Part shown: piece after piece, positions 35,241-46,668 of the stretch | Layout of the letters: each line of letters begins with the position of its first letter | Position numbering within the stretch: the first letter of the stretch is position 1 | DNA from: Coffea arabica | Taxonomy: Eukaryota > Streptophyta > Magnoliopsida > Gentianales > Rubiaceae | Assembly (NCBI RefSeq): GCF_036785885.1 | Contig: NC_092312.1 | Location: 20,044,001-20,108,000 of the forward strand | DNA length: 64,000 bases | Direction of reading: 5' to 3' | Program-made: the position numbers and the translations under genes | The notes under the pieces: generated by a model | What the model saw: only the letters and a program-made list of their open reading frames with translations | Told to the model about the DNA's origin: nothing | Database searches by the model: none

Positions 35241-36477
35241 GTAAGTGGGAGATTTCGAACCCGAGGCCTCTTACTGACTCTCCCGCCTTCCATACCACCC
35301 AACCCATCTCTCCCCTCAACTCACGCTTGTTGGTCATAACATGTTATAATATTTTGATAAGCAGCAAACTGGTCGGTAGCTTTCTTCTCTCCAATCTAAT
35401 GTTGAAATTGAGTTGGTTTAACTGATATATTAAAGTTTTGACAATTTTCCAATGGAATTGCTACGATCTATATCCCGATATTTTTGTGTATGTGAGGAAG
35501 ATTTCTTGTATGGATCTGCAATGCCTTAGACCGTAGTTGTCACTGGGCTGCTTGACTTTCAGTCAATTTGGTTTTCTGGCATTTGCAACTTTATGGATTC
35601 AACTAGTTCAAGGGATTATGCTTTTATATGCCATCATAAATGTTGGTTTTCTTGCTAGTTTGGATTTCTTTATCTCGTTAAAGCTTGAGACACCATTTTT
35701 TTTCAATTTGATGATGCATTTTTAGTACTCCAATGTGATTTTCTTCTGCAAAATCTTTTTTGTTGCAGATCAAATTTTCTTGGCACGAAATTCATAATAT
35801 ACGACACGCAACCTCCGTATACCTGTACAAATGTCCCTCCACCTGGGAGAACAAGCCGCAGATTCTATTCCAAGAAGGTCTCTCCAAAAGTGCCAACTGG
35901 AAGTTATAACATAGCTCAGATCACGTATGAGCTAAATGTGCTGGGAACACGGGGTCCACGGAGAATGCATTGCGTAATGCAATCAATTCCAGCCTCGGCA
36001 CTTGACGCTGGCGGAACGGTACCGGGCCAACCTCAGCTCCTTCCAAGGTGTCTGGAAGACTCGTTCCGGAGTATTTCTTTCTCAAAATCTCTGGATCATT
36101 CTACGGAGTTCAGCAGCTCAAGATTTTCTGATATTGGTGTGCCGGGAAATGAAGATGAGGAGGGTAAGGTCAAACCTTTAATCCTCAAGAACAAGGCACC
36201 TAGATGGCACGAACAATTACAGTGCTGGTGCCTAAATTTTCGAGGCCGGGTAACGGTGGCATCTGTCAAAAATTTTCAGTTGATCGCTGCCACCCAACCA
36301 GCTGCAAGTGCTTCAACCACCTCCCAACCAACTCAAACTGACCATGACAAAATCATCTTGCAGTTTGGCAAGGTGGGCAAAGATATGTTTACCATGGATT
36401 ACCGCTATCCTTTGTCTGCATTTCAGGCTTTTGCAATCTGTTTGAGTAGCTTTGACACGAAATTGGCTTGTGAATAG
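33427..36477 (+). CDS. TULP5: Tubby-like F-box protein, TLP5-like
   Basis: Four coding exons, 33427-33774, 33951-34038, 34539-34671 and 35769-36477, joined in frame at GT-AG sites, give 425 residues, normal for plant TLPs. Residues about 52-107 are the F-box ([20 protein letters not shown] then [16 protein letters not shown]). The tubby domain runs from about 117 to the end: [130 protein letters not shown] and the C-terminal FDTKLACE. F-box TLPs join SCF ubiquitin ligases through SKP1, and the tubby domain ties them to phosphoinositides at the plasma membrane. They act in stress and ABA responses. Motif details match Arabidopsis TLP5 best among those I know. Intron 3 (about 1.1 kb) contains a SINE and a 32-G tract. 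Confidence 0.95.
35201..35312 (-). mobile_element. tRNA-derived SINE in TULP intron 3
   Basis: On the minus strand: GGGTTGGGTGGTATGG, an unrelated middle, then AAGAGGCCTCGGGTTCG (B-box-like), ACTTACAC, a run of C and a short A tail. It matches the SINE at 40655-40756 over most of its length. The tail has expanded into 32 consecutive G on the plus strand (35208-35239). Confidence 0.55.
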
Positions 36478-37216
36478 GTTAAAAGATTAGGGTGTTATAA
36501 CATATATATGCGGCCAAAGACAGCATGGTCGCAACGCCTTTATGTTCGCTCCATTGTATCGTAACCATTAAAAAAGTAGAGATGAAAGAAAGAGTTTCAA
36601 ATTTCTTTTAACCATTCGATGTTTGAAAAATATAAGAATATTTGCATGCTTCATGTAAATGTATAGCTAAATTAAATACTCTCACGAATTTATTTCTATG
36701 TATGAAGAGAATGTACTGAAAGAGGCTAGTGATATATGATCTAAAAATAATATATGTATATATACATTATATAAAATATTATTCTGTATGTAGGTATATG
36801 TCACGCCTTTGACTCTCATGCGCCAGTCACATGATATCCGCCGTATTCTCAAATCCCACTCAAGAATACCAGAAAACATTAAACTAGACTAAATTTAGAA
36901 GGAACTAAATAGTATAACTAAATAAAGTGCTGTACAAATCTTAAATAAAAGGTAGTCTACGAATATCCAATAAGTTCGCACATTTATTCTCTGATTAAAA
37001 CAACAGGAGAAGAAAATACATAAAACTAACAGTTAGAAGCAGCTAGGCTGCTGGTTTCTATTCATTTAGAACTAATAAAAATCATCTTCAGGATCTTCTA
37101 CGTAAATCAACTCATACTCTTTAGAATCTGCATAAATAGTAAAAAAAAGTGGGTTGAACGACAAATCGCTCAGTAGGTAGTATCTACCTTTTTGTTGAAC
37201 CATGCACCCATAACTT

Positions 37217-37270
<54 letters not shown>

Positions 37271-38181
37271 TATTTGCACATCATTCATATCCATAATCAT
37301 GAAAATACGTTATTTGTAAAATAATCAATAGTAATGAATGACACAGCAATTGATAAACACCTTATTTGTAACTGTACATGAAAGTCATAAATCCATAAGT
37401 CGTTTCATGTCAACTCTAAACAAGTACGTACAATGATTGGCTTCTAAATATTCAGCCTAGAGATTAAACCTCTTCTAGGTAAGCGATCAATAGGTTTCAT
37501 GACTACCGATTGGTCTTATTACACACATAGGTCAATCGGCCGGACTCTATACCGAATTACCATGACCTTGTCAATCAAAAGGATAAGTACCACCTACCTT
37601 TGTCTGGTTACTCGAGTGAAGCTACCCTAGGTCTTTTAAACTTGTGTCGTACCTATCAAATGCATAAGTTTCCTAATTAGTTGATATTTCTTATAAATAT
37701 ATAAATATACAAACTCTAAGTGAGTCGAAGATTCATGTCTAGATTATTATATGAACCCTACTAGCGTTTTCCTAATTTGGACAGTTTCTATTTTTGGAAA
37801 GTTTCTATTTTATAAAGTTTCTTAATTTGGAAAGTTCTCTTTTTGTAAAGTTTCCTAATTTAAAAGAAAATAATTATTCATAATCATATTTATTATCTTG
37901 ACTATTATCTTACTATACATATATATATTTTATTATTTTTTTATTATTCATTATTATCGTTATTATCCTTGTCATCACTATTTTATTTTATTACTATTTA
38001 TATATATTTGTTAATTAGTTACTATTATCTTTTGCTTTACTTCTATTTTTGCACATGTGTAAGTGTTATTATTATTTATGTATAGACTTATTATTATAAT
38101 TATAGTCTTAGTTTATTCCACTTGTACTTATATTTTCATTTTATTTTTGTTTATATCTTTAATTTATTTCATCCATATCTA

Positions 38182-38242
<61 letters not shown>

Positions 38243-38410
38243 TTAAGTATTTTGTTTAACAATCTAGGACTTATCTTACATTGTATAAATTAATCTAATA
38301 AGGTTAGATTAAGATATTTTAGATTTCTATTTAAGTGTCTTAGACTCAATTAATTAAGTATAAGCTTAAATGACTAAATTTTTAAACTTCAAAAATTATT
38401 TCTTTTTGTT
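36478..38410. other. Intergenic, simple repeats
   Basis: The left end is the 3' UTR of the tubby-like gene. It contains (TA)n at 37216-37265 and (ATT)n at about 38180-38243. The middle (36,780-37,700) has a less AT-rich texture that may be old LTR-element sequence, but I see no ends or coding motifs. Confidence 0.4.
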
Positions 38411-38900
38411 ACTTCGAAAGTAGCTACTTCAGCTTCAGCCACTCGAATTTTCGATATTCCTTTTTATTTCTCATCAAACGGATGGCATCTTCTTCTGGAT
38501 AATCCTAGCTATTCTTAGCATGATATTGGGAAATCTCATTGCTATTACTCAAACAAGCATAAAACGTATATGTTTGCATATTCGTCCATAGGTCAAATCG
38601 GATATGTAATTATTGAAATAATCGTTGGAAACTCAAATGATGGATATGCAAGTATAATAACTTATATGCTCTTCTATATCTCCATGAATCTAGGAGCTTT
38701 TGCTTGCATTGTATTATTTGATCTACGTACCGGAACAGATAACATTCGAGATTATACAGGATTATACACAAAAGATCCTTTTTTGGCTCTCGCTTTAGCC
38801 CTATGTCTTATCCCTAGGAGGCCTGCCTCCACTAGCAGGTTTTTTCGGAAAACTCTATTTATTCTGGTGTGGAGGCAAGCCAATATTTTTTGGGTTAGGT
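38411..38900 (+). pseudogene. ndhB: Nuclear plastid-DNA fragment: part of ndhB
   Basis: About 490 bp collinear with part of the plastid NADH dehydrogenase-like subunit 2 gene. Recognisable pieces include [79 protein letters not shown] and, in another frame, [10 protein letters not shown]-type sequence. Single-base and 2-base insertions shift the frame (near 38500 and 38567), and many codons have changed, so it is a non-functional old insert (NUPT). Transfer through mitochondrial DNA cannot be excluded. The start and end are internal to the gene. Confidence 0.85.
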
Positions 38901-39870
38901 TTTGAAATTTAATACCATGATAGTCTATAAAGATGAGTTAATTATATCTAAAATTTATCTATTCAACATTCACTAAACCTATAGTGTTTTGGTCCAAGTA
39001 TGCTTGCCATTTTTTTTCCTAAAACTCTAACCTCAATTTACCTTACAACTCGGCAGTGGTACAACAACGGCAGCTACCGCTGCTTAAAGCTACGCCACAA
39101 TTCTTGACTATTCTTTTTTTTTTTTTTTGCCAACCCTTCCATTCGGTCATTGTTGCCAGCACCAAGCACTTGCTGGCGAACTTTCCTCCCTTTTTTTTTT
39201 TTTCCTGTTGCGTTGCTGAAGTTTCAACGGTGCACCACAACGGCCCCCTTTTTCTTTTTCTTTTTCTTTTTCCCAACTTTCCAATAGATTTGGGGTAGAT
39301 TCTATTCCATCCCACACTAAAATTTAACATACCATTTTCACAAATCTGAACATGAATCTTTCTAAAATTTTCATGTAGGCATAAATATATCGCAATAGGC
39401 ATATACTCTAAAATAGTTCGTGGAATTAATAAGATTTAAGAGAAAAATTTTAACGCTCGTTTGGAACTTACAAGTCTAGACACTTAATTGCCTGCTTGTT
39501 CGACAATCGACGGCGACGACGTCCCCTTCTTCTCCTTTATTCCTAGTTGATTCTTGCTCTAAGGGAAGCAGACAAATGAAAAGTAGGAACAGTGTTATTT
39601 TCCCTTTGTTGTTTTGATAAGTGTTTTAAACCCTAATAACCACCCACTATTTGGTAGTTCAGATAAAATTTTTAATTTGTTGTGAACTCTTATTCTATTT
39701 TATCTCCTTCCTATCCCCCAATTAACCCTTTAACCTATCCTACAATTATTTTTACTTTTATCCAAGGCAAATTACCATTTAATTAATTGAGTAAAATAAA
39801 AATTGAGAAGAAACATGAGTTTTACAGTGTATACCATCTATCATTACTTAGACATTATATATTGTATAGA
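38901..39870. other. Intergenic, nothing recognised
   Basis: Long T tracts (39113-39128 and 39188-39203). Frames on both strands at 39043-39402 are low-complexity and unsupported. Confidence 0.4.
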
Positions 39871-40165
39871 CTAGTGCTAAAGGCACAAACGATCTATGTG
39901 CAATTCAGATGCTTTTTGCGAATTAATTTTTTTGTAAAATTTTTATTACTAAAGCAAACTGTAGTATGCTAACTTTTTGTCCCCATCAAATGATGGTTGT
40001 AGTAGTTATACACTTATACTACTTAGAGAGTTAAAGCAAGTCACCTTGTCAAAATGTGCTTAGATTAAGTATGGTTAAAAATAGTTATAGGTAGCTATTT
40101 AGCAATTTGTGTTTAAATAGTAAAGTAATAAGTGATTTTACTGAGTGTAAAACTGAATACATATA
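39871..40165 (-). mobile_element. Helitron-like repeat, inverted copy
   Basis: Lower border is CTAG (39871-39874), read on the minus strand as the 3' end ...GCACTAG followed by T. Just inside is the hairpin GCACA...TGTGC. The body resembles the copies at 41289-41889. The upper border was probably removed by the adjoining hAT-like element. Confidence 0.5.
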
Positions 40166-40983
40166 GGGTCTGTTTGGTTGGAAGTAAAATGTTTTCCTTG
40201 GGAAAATATTTTCCGTGGAAGTAATTTTCCATGAAAATCATTTCCCTTTCATAATTTTCAGGTGTTTGGTTAGCTTATTGAAAATATTTTCTTACTTCAT
40301 TTTTCTGGTGTTTGTTTAACTTTTGAAATATTTTCACTTTTATCTCTATTTTTACTTTCTACACATTATAACTACATACTTCTTCCTATGCAAAATAAGA
40401 AAATTTATCTCATTGTTTAACTTTAAAAAATCTTGGAGAAATGTAAATATGAATAAAAAATATCTTCTTAAGCAATAAACAAATTGCTGGCCATTTAGTG
40501 TCAAATATCAATCACATGCAATACTTATTGTGACATATATCTTGCACTCTCACTGCTGAAAGTTTCTCTAGAAAAAAATGTCCCTATTATACATAATTAA
40601 TTTCTAGCATAGGATGAGCAGAATGAGGTTTTTTTTTTTATTTTGAATATACTAGGGGGAGGGTTGGGTTGGGTTGGGTTGGGTGGTACGGGGGAGGGAG
40701 TGTAAGGAAGAGGTCTTGGGTTCGAGTCCTCCTGTTTACACTAAAAAAAAAAAGAAGAACATACTATAAGATGTTTTCAGTAAGTTTGGAACATACTACA
40801 AGCGGGATGCATGCATTTCGAAAAACAACTTCAGTAAGTTTGGAAGGGAAGTTGTTTTCCATATGATAAGTGAAAATATTTTACATAGGAAAATGTTTTC
40901 AGTAACTTTTGTGCAACCAAACATGGGAAATTAGGAAAATATTTTCCTGGAAAACATTTTCACCCGAAACAAACGGACCCATA
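40166..40983. mobile_element. hAT-like MITE (GGGTCTGTTTGGTT family), carrying a SINE
   Basis: The left end GGGTCTGTTTGGTTGGAAGT pairs with the right end AAACAAACGGACCC. Both arms contain GAAAATATTTTCC words. The target duplication is not clear. The SINE at 40655-40756 sits inside, so this element is older. Confidence 0.6.
40645..40766 (+). mobile_element. Short tRNA-derived SINE, about 102 bp
   Basis: Body 40655-40756: four GGGTT units, GGTGGTACGG, a B-box GTTCGAGTC at 40720-40728, then an A tail of about 11 with one G. It is flanked by 10-bp direct repeats GAATATACTA (40645-40654) and GAACATACTA (40757-40766), 9 of 10 identical, which marks it as a retroposon. A relative lies inverted at 35201-35312. 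Confidence 0.7.
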
Positions 40984-41288
40984 AAGTGACAAAAAATATT
41001 TACACCCAATGTCAATGTGTGTGCTACTAATAAAAAGATATTAAAAATAATTAGTACTATTTTTTGTTGAAAAATAGTACTTTAAAATAATTAAACTGTT
41101 GTAGTATTTAAAAAAATAGTTTTTCGTTAGATCAGTGAAAGTTAATTCAATAGATATAGAGCGGTTATAGGGAGGTAATTAGTAAAATGATGTAATTCTC
41201 TTTAGAAATAAGCATAGATTAGGCAATACATTAAATGTCAGAATTTGTTTACATCAAATCCCTTCCTCCCACTTTATATATAGTAAGA
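40984..41288 (-). mobile_element. Helitron-like repeat, inverted copy, 3' end lost
   Basis: On the minus strand the 5' end reads TCTTACTATATATAAAGTGG, starting at 41288 and preceded by A. The 3' side still shows GCACACACATTG...GGGTGT but no CTAG. Same family as 30458-30771. Confidence 0.5.
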
Positions 41289-41563
41289 TGGTGAACGAAT
41301 TTTATATACAAATTTTTATTGTTAAAGAAAATCTTAATCTTTTAAATTGCTTTGACGAAATGATTGTTATGTTAGTAGTTGTTGCTTTGGATAGTTACAT
41401 TGAAAAAAAATACGTTTAAATAGTAAATTAAGAAATGGTTATAGATAGCTATCTTGACAACATCAGATGTTTGTGTAATCAAAATAAAATTAGTTTTTTA
41501 TAAGGGCAAAAGTGAAAGTACAAAAATGTTTACACCAAACCTTTTTCTATCCCTTTATATATA
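41289..41563 (-). mobile_element. Helitron-like repeat, inverted copy
   Basis: The minus-strand 5' part reads TATATATAAAGGGATAG and runs on with TTTGGTGTAAAC, as in the neighbouring copies. The 3' hairpin is missing where it meets the copy on the left. It abuts the next copy on the right. Confidence 0.45.
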
Positions 41564-41887
41564 CTAGTGTTCAATGCACACCCAATGTGTGTGCAATAAA
41601 AAAATACATAATATTTATGGTTATATATTTTAAATAAAATTTTCATTACTGAAGTAAACTTTAATCTTTTTAAATATATTTCATAAAATAATTTTATATT
41701 GGTATTTATAATATTTAGGAGTAGCTATGTTGAAAACATATATTTAAATAGTTAAAAGTAAAAATAGTCATGGATTATTATAAGTAATTAAAGTAAAAGT
41801 AATTTTTTTAAGAACAAAAAAAAAGTTCATAAAGTGTTAACTTCAATGTTAACCCCTATCCCTTCCTCAAGTTTTATATATATTATA
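41564..41887 (-). mobile_element. Helitron-like repeat, inverted copy with intact 3' end
   Basis: The 3' end, read on minus, is the hairpin GCACACACATTGGGTGTGC, then ATTGAACACTAG followed by T (CTAG at 41564-41567). This is a textbook Helitron terminus. The 5' end near 41887 is degenerate. Confidence 0.6.
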
Positions 41888-42534
41888 TCTATACTATATA
41901 TAAATAGTATGTGTGAAAGGAGAAAGAAGGGTCTGGTGGTTTTGACTAGGGTTGTAATTTAGCTCGTGAGTAGTTCGGTCAAAAACTTAACTGGAATCGG
42001 GTTGACTGAATTCGAATAGCTCGATAGATCCAAACGAGTCGAGTTCGAGTATCCAGTAGCAAGATTCGAAAGCTCATCGAATCTTATCTAGTTTTTTAAT
42101 TTTAACATTTTAATATATTAATATTATGGAATTACCCTTGTGCTCGCAAGAATGGTTAAATTTAGGAGATGTTTTGGGTTGTATGAAAAATTTTGAAGGG
42201 TGATAATGTCTTTTTACTCCAAATTTGTCAAAAAAATTAAAATTTCCAAATCTTTTTTACTCGAGTTTAATAAGGCTCGCTTTGATTCGAATCCATGCAA
42301 GTCGAGTTCGAGTTCTATAAACAATGTATTGAACTTGAGTTCGAACTCAAGTATTCTTCCTGCAAGTCGAGTTCGAACTTAATTCGACTCAATTACATCC
42401 CTACTATTAACACAATCTAGACAGAGTACTTATTCAGGAAAATATAATATTAGTTTTTTGCATGTTAGGTTACATATCATATGTATTTATTTGAAAAATC
42501 TATTGTTGCAATTAGATCGGAACGGGATAACTAG
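41888..42534 (+). mobile_element. Helitron-like element split by an hAT-like element
   Basis: Begins TCTATACTATATATAAATAG after A (41887). Ends GGGATAACTAG at 42534, before T. Between them lies the hAT-like element 41947-42403, leaving roughly 190 bp of Helitron body. The copia element inserted three bases beyond its end. Confidence 0.45.
41947..42403. mobile_element. hAT-like element, TAGGGTTGTAAT family
   Basis: The left end TAGGGTTGTAATTTAG pairs with the right end CAATTACATCCCTA. The arms are rich in CGAGTTCGAG words. The 8-bp flanks match only partly, so it is old. Related to 51335-51883. Confidence 0.55.
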
Positions 42535-42537
42535 TTG

Positions 42538-42872
42538 TGTTATGAAACAATTAAAAGTATGGATGCCCCTTTGTATTTTCAAGAGGATTAATTCATGATT
42601 TATGGATACATTATGTATAGAAGTTACAATCCATAAATCTATTTATGTAGTGGAAGAACCGTTTCATAGGTTTCTTCATATTCTTGTAGTAGTGGGTGTT
42701 TAATAGAATTAATGAACCTTTAATCTTATAGTACCTATATATAGAGGTACATTGACACCATTTGGTGTGGACTTTTATATCTTGTTGAAATATAAGGATA
42801 TCATTCTTCCATTGCTCTACTTTTCCTCTAATATCTCTATTCATATTATAGTAGTTTATTAGTTTTACAACA
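42538..42872 (+). repeat. Left (5') LTR of the copia element
   Basis: 335 bp, TGTTATGAAACA...TTTTACAACA. A likely TATA box, CCTATATATAG, lies near 42733-42743. Confidence 0.9.
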
Positions 42873-44089
42873 CGTTATCAGCACGAGTCTCTACTTTTGA
42901 GGAAAAAATGAAAACACAAATATATACTGTTTGACATCTTTGAGGTAATATTTCTCCCTTTAATTCTACTTATTTATCTTTAGAATTATTTGTTATAAAT
43001 ACTTATATTCTGATGCATTGAGTTTTAGAAATGCTATTATAGAAAATCAATTATATTTGAGAATCTACTTATTCTTTGAAATATTTAAAGAAAAAGATTC
43101 GATCACCTGAAGATGGTCGTTCTTTAACGAAAATATTTGGCCACCAGAAAATGGTCATTATTTCAAAATCTGATATGATAAATTTACTTATGGCTGCAAG
43201 TACACAATTTTACTATGTTTAGAATTATTTCTTAATTGAAAATGATATTCTCCACAATTGGTTTCTCGAATATGCTCCTGTAGTAGCAATATTAAGAGAA
43301 ATTTGAGAAGTATTCTGTACTTATTGCATGCTAGTTCCAGTCCATTTCCAGAAGTGAATGCGACTAAATTTTAATTTCTTAGTTATGGTTGTTGCCATGA
43401 TTATGATTTTGGTAAATATATATTTTACGATGACAAGAAAAAAAGTTACCACTTGAAGTGGGATAATAATGATAAGGACACGAAAATAAAGGTCCTAAAG
43501 ATAAATGTCCCGAAGTACATTTGACGAATCAAAATTATAATAGCATTTTCACATGGGCAATTTCTTTAAACACCCTGAAAGTGTATGATGATTGATTTAA
43601 TTAGTTTTTCTTCTCGAAGAAGAAATATATGTTAAACATTTGGGATTAAAGGATTATAGTGATGATATTTGTCCCATAAGAATTATGGTGATAATGATAT
43701 GTGTCTCATTAATAAGTGTTACTATATACATTATTTTTCAACAAAAGAGACAAACACAATTAGTGTTAGTACTTAAGTGATTGAAAACTCCAGAAGAGCC
43801 ACTACTATATTTCTCCATGTAGGAGAAAAGTTTATCATGAATAAAGTACTACCTTTTACCATGTCTCGAAAAATTTATTGAATTTGAATATCCGTTGAAA
43901 TGGATATCAAATTGAGACACTAAATGAAACAATGATAAAGATCATGTTTAGAAATCAAATGAGATGAAGGTTAATTATATCATAATAACCATTCGAGAGA
44001 GAAATGGTTATCGATATAGTTGTCTTCATTCTCATTTAATTTATAATTATCACCTGTTGTAAACCAGAAGTTTACTGATCCCAATGGAT

Positions 44090-45545
44090 ATATGATTTGA
44101 CAAAAGTGAGAATATTTGAGAGCCGACAAGTATTTATACATACCCCCTTTCTATTATATATGGCTCCAAAAGAAATTTAGAATTTATGTCGAGTATAAAT
44201 CACTTTTTACGATTAAATATCGTAAAATATTTGATGAGTGATCTATTAAATGATTTATTTATTCTGATGTGTTACGATTCCCGACATTAGGGGAAGGAAG
44301 AAATCAACCGAAAGAAAATCACCTGAAAAATTGGATTTCCTCGATCCTCATACAAAATAATGTGAACTGAAAGTTCAAGAAATTATTCATTTGCAGAAAA
44401 TTGCAAACCAGTTGTCAGATATATATCGACTCCAGAAGAGTTATTAAACCAACTATTCCTGCAGGAAATACTTTGATTAAAATTGATGTCCCTGAAGGAC
44501 ATGCACAAGTGCTACAAATAAATTTAAGGCCGGCCTACCTAAATAAGGTATAAATTGATTTCAAATATCTCCGGAGATTAAATGTCATGACAAAATTCAA
44601 CCTCTTGAAAAGCTTGCTCCTGAAGAGCTAATTTCTGAAGAGAATGAAATCATAAAAAAAAAATTTAATTGGAGCCTAATAAAATGTAGCACTTGATATT
44701 ATAGAAGTTGATGAGAATCATGAATTTAGATCGGTTGATGAATGTCGGTGTATAAATGATTGGCCAAAATGGAAAGATACGATCCAATCTGAATTGGACT
44801 CACTAGCTAAAAGAAAAGTTTTTGGACCTGTAGTCCAAACACCTGAAGGTGTAAAGCCAGTAGGATATAAATGGGTATTTGTGAGAAAAAGAAATGAGAA
44901 AAATAAAATTGTGAGATATAAAGCAAGACTTGTAACCCAAGAATTTTCACAATGGCCTGGATTTGATTATAATGAAACGTATTCACCTGTAGTGGATGCT
45001 ATTACATTTCGATATCTTGTGAAGTTTTGCAGTACATGAGAAATTAGATATGTGTCTAATGGACGTCGTTACAATGAATGTCTGACAAAAGAAGGTTATA
45101 CCAATGATCTAATATGTCCATGTGTTTTTATTAAGAAAAATAGATCAAATTTTGTGATAATTGCTGTATATGTTGATGATCTAAATTTGATTGGAACTCC
45201 TGAAAAGATTCAAAATAATGTTGAATATTTGAGAAAGAATTTGAGATCAAAGATTTTGGAAAGACAAAATTCTACCTTAATTTACAAATTGAGCATTTGA
45301 AAGATAGAATTTTTGTTCACCAAACTGCTTATACCCGGAAGGTATTAAAGCGGTTTTATATGGATAAGACACATATATTAAGTATTCCAATGATCGTCGG
45401 ATCATTAGATCCTAATAAAGATCCTTTTAGATCGTGAGAGGAAGATGAAGAGATACTTGGTCCTGAAGTACCATATCTCAGTGCAATTGGCAAAGAATAT
45501 TGGAATGCGACGATTAAAAGATTTAAAATGATGTTTGCATCAGGG
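44090..45545 (+). pseudogene. Broken copia polyprotein (integrase end and reverse transcriptase)
   Basis: Degraded polyprotein frames. Near 44160-44530 scattered pieces resemble the region after the integrase core. Reverse transcriptase is clearest at 44704-45039 (INDWPKWKDTIQSELDSLAK, VGYKWVFVRKRNEKNKIVRY, KARLVTQEFSQWPGFDYNET, YSPVVDAITFRYL), then a stop. The next frame, 45052-45300, has the catalytic motif YVDD in IIAVYVDDLNLIGT. Roughly 200 bp that should lie between them is missing. RNase H is not recognised. This copy cannot make its own proteins. Confidence 0.85.
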
Positions 45546-45671
45546 GGAGAAATTAATACACAAGAATAGTGTACTCTTTTTCCTTCACTAGGGTTTTTTG
45601 TTCCACTGGATTTTTCCCTGGTAAGGTTTTAACGAGGCATATTCTTTGTGTAATGGACATCCAAGGGAGAG

Positions 45672-46056
45672 TGTTATGAAACAATTAAAAGTATGGATGT
45701 CCCTTTGTATTCTCAAGAGGATTAATTCATGATTTATGGCTACATTATGTATAGAAATTACAATCCATAAATCTATTCATGTAGTGGAAGAACATTATGT
45801 ATAGAAGTTACAATCCATAAATCTATTCATGTAGTGGAAGAACCGTTTCATAGGTTTCTTCATATTCTTGTAGTAGTGGGTGTTTAATAGGATTAATGAA
45901 CCTTTAATCTTATAGTACCTATATATAGAGGTACATTGACACCATTTGGTGTGGACTTTTGTATCTTGTTGAAATATAAGGATATCATTCTCCCATTGCT
46001 CTACTTTTCCTCTAATATCTCTATTCATATTATAGTAGTTTATTAGTTTTATAACA
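45672..46056 (+). repeat. Right (3') LTR of the copia element
   Basis: 385 bp. It exceeds its partner by one 50-bp tandem duplication of the segment starting ATTATGTATAGAA (about 45744-45843). It ends about 1.2 kb upstream of the ROH1-like start codon. Confidence 0.9.
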
Positions 46057-46565
46057 AGTTGGTGATTGTGGAAGTTTTTTCTACTAATTTGCCCTTAATT
46101 AGGTAGAGTAGGAGTTTCAAGAGGTGATGAAAAATCTTTCCAATAGGAAGGCCAAAACAAAGCACGCCGAAAACACAAGTTAAATTAAACAGAAAGCGCA
46201 CCCATTAAACAGGATCCACGTAAAATTCTCGTCCAACCAATTAGTGACAGGACGAGGTCCCATGAAATTTAAGTCCAAGTTAAAGATCCCACACAAGCGA
46301 TGTGGGACGAAACCCGAACCCTCCCCCCCCCCCGCCGGGCGGTCCCTTCCCCCAGCAAACATATGTTTGCTCATTTTTTCCGAAACGGAAGAAACTCGAA
46401 AGAGTTACTCGAATTAAATTAATTTGCGTCTTTGCACTTCTTTTTATATCGACCCTCGTTCCAAGTAACCTCTCCAATTTTTGTGAGGCCAAAGGCGGGG
46501 GGAGCTTTTGGTCCTTGCTTAGGGTTCCTTATGCATATTCTTGGAGCTATTGTGCATTCTTCAAG

Positions 46566-46668
46566 GTACAATCTTTCGTAAACTACACTAAAGTATTTCC
46601 GTTTCTCGAAGCAATGTTGTGTTTTCTAGAATTATTCCTTTGAAACGATTGATTTCTTTAATTTGCAG
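46566..46668 (+). other. Possible 5' UTR intron of the ROH1-like gene
   Basis: A GTACAA donor follows CTTCAAG, and the acceptor TTAATTTGCAG ends at 46668. A second donor, GGTG then GTAAGT near 47090, with an acceptor just before 47230, would remove many upstream ATGs. Both are inferred from splice signals alone. Confidence 0.35.

Larger units (their letters stand above)
42533..46061 (+). mobile_element. Ty1/copia LTR retrotransposon, internally deleted
   Basis: Two long terminal repeats, 42538-42872 and 45672-46056, begin TGTTAT and end AACA. A perfect 5-bp target duplication, AGTTG, lies at 42533-42537 and 46057-46061. A presumed primer-binding site, TTATCAGCACGAG, follows the left repeat, and a purine-rich stretch (AAGGGAGAG) precedes the right one. 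The whole element is 3.5 kb, short for copia. Integrase and reverse-transcriptase pieces remain, broken by stops and deletions. By hand the two repeats differ at roughly eight or nine sites, so insertion is fairly recent. The lineage looks like Ivana/Oryco, which is tentative. Confidence 0.9.

Noticed and set aside
36680-37740. LTR retrotransposon fragment
   Set aside because: Texture suggests old element DNA, but no LTR ends, primer site or coding motif is visible.
37216-38243. CRISPR-like regular repeats
   Set aside because: These are simple TA and ATT microsatellites without spacers, in a plant genome.
39043-39402. Overlapping open frames on both strands
   Set aside because: Low complexity (T/C and K/R-rich runs), caused by T tracts, with no conserved motif.
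46302-46643. Plus frame of 113 codons upstream of the ROH1-like gene
   Set aside because: Proline run comes from a C tract. It lies in the presumed leader and crosses a likely intron, so it is at most an upstream frame.
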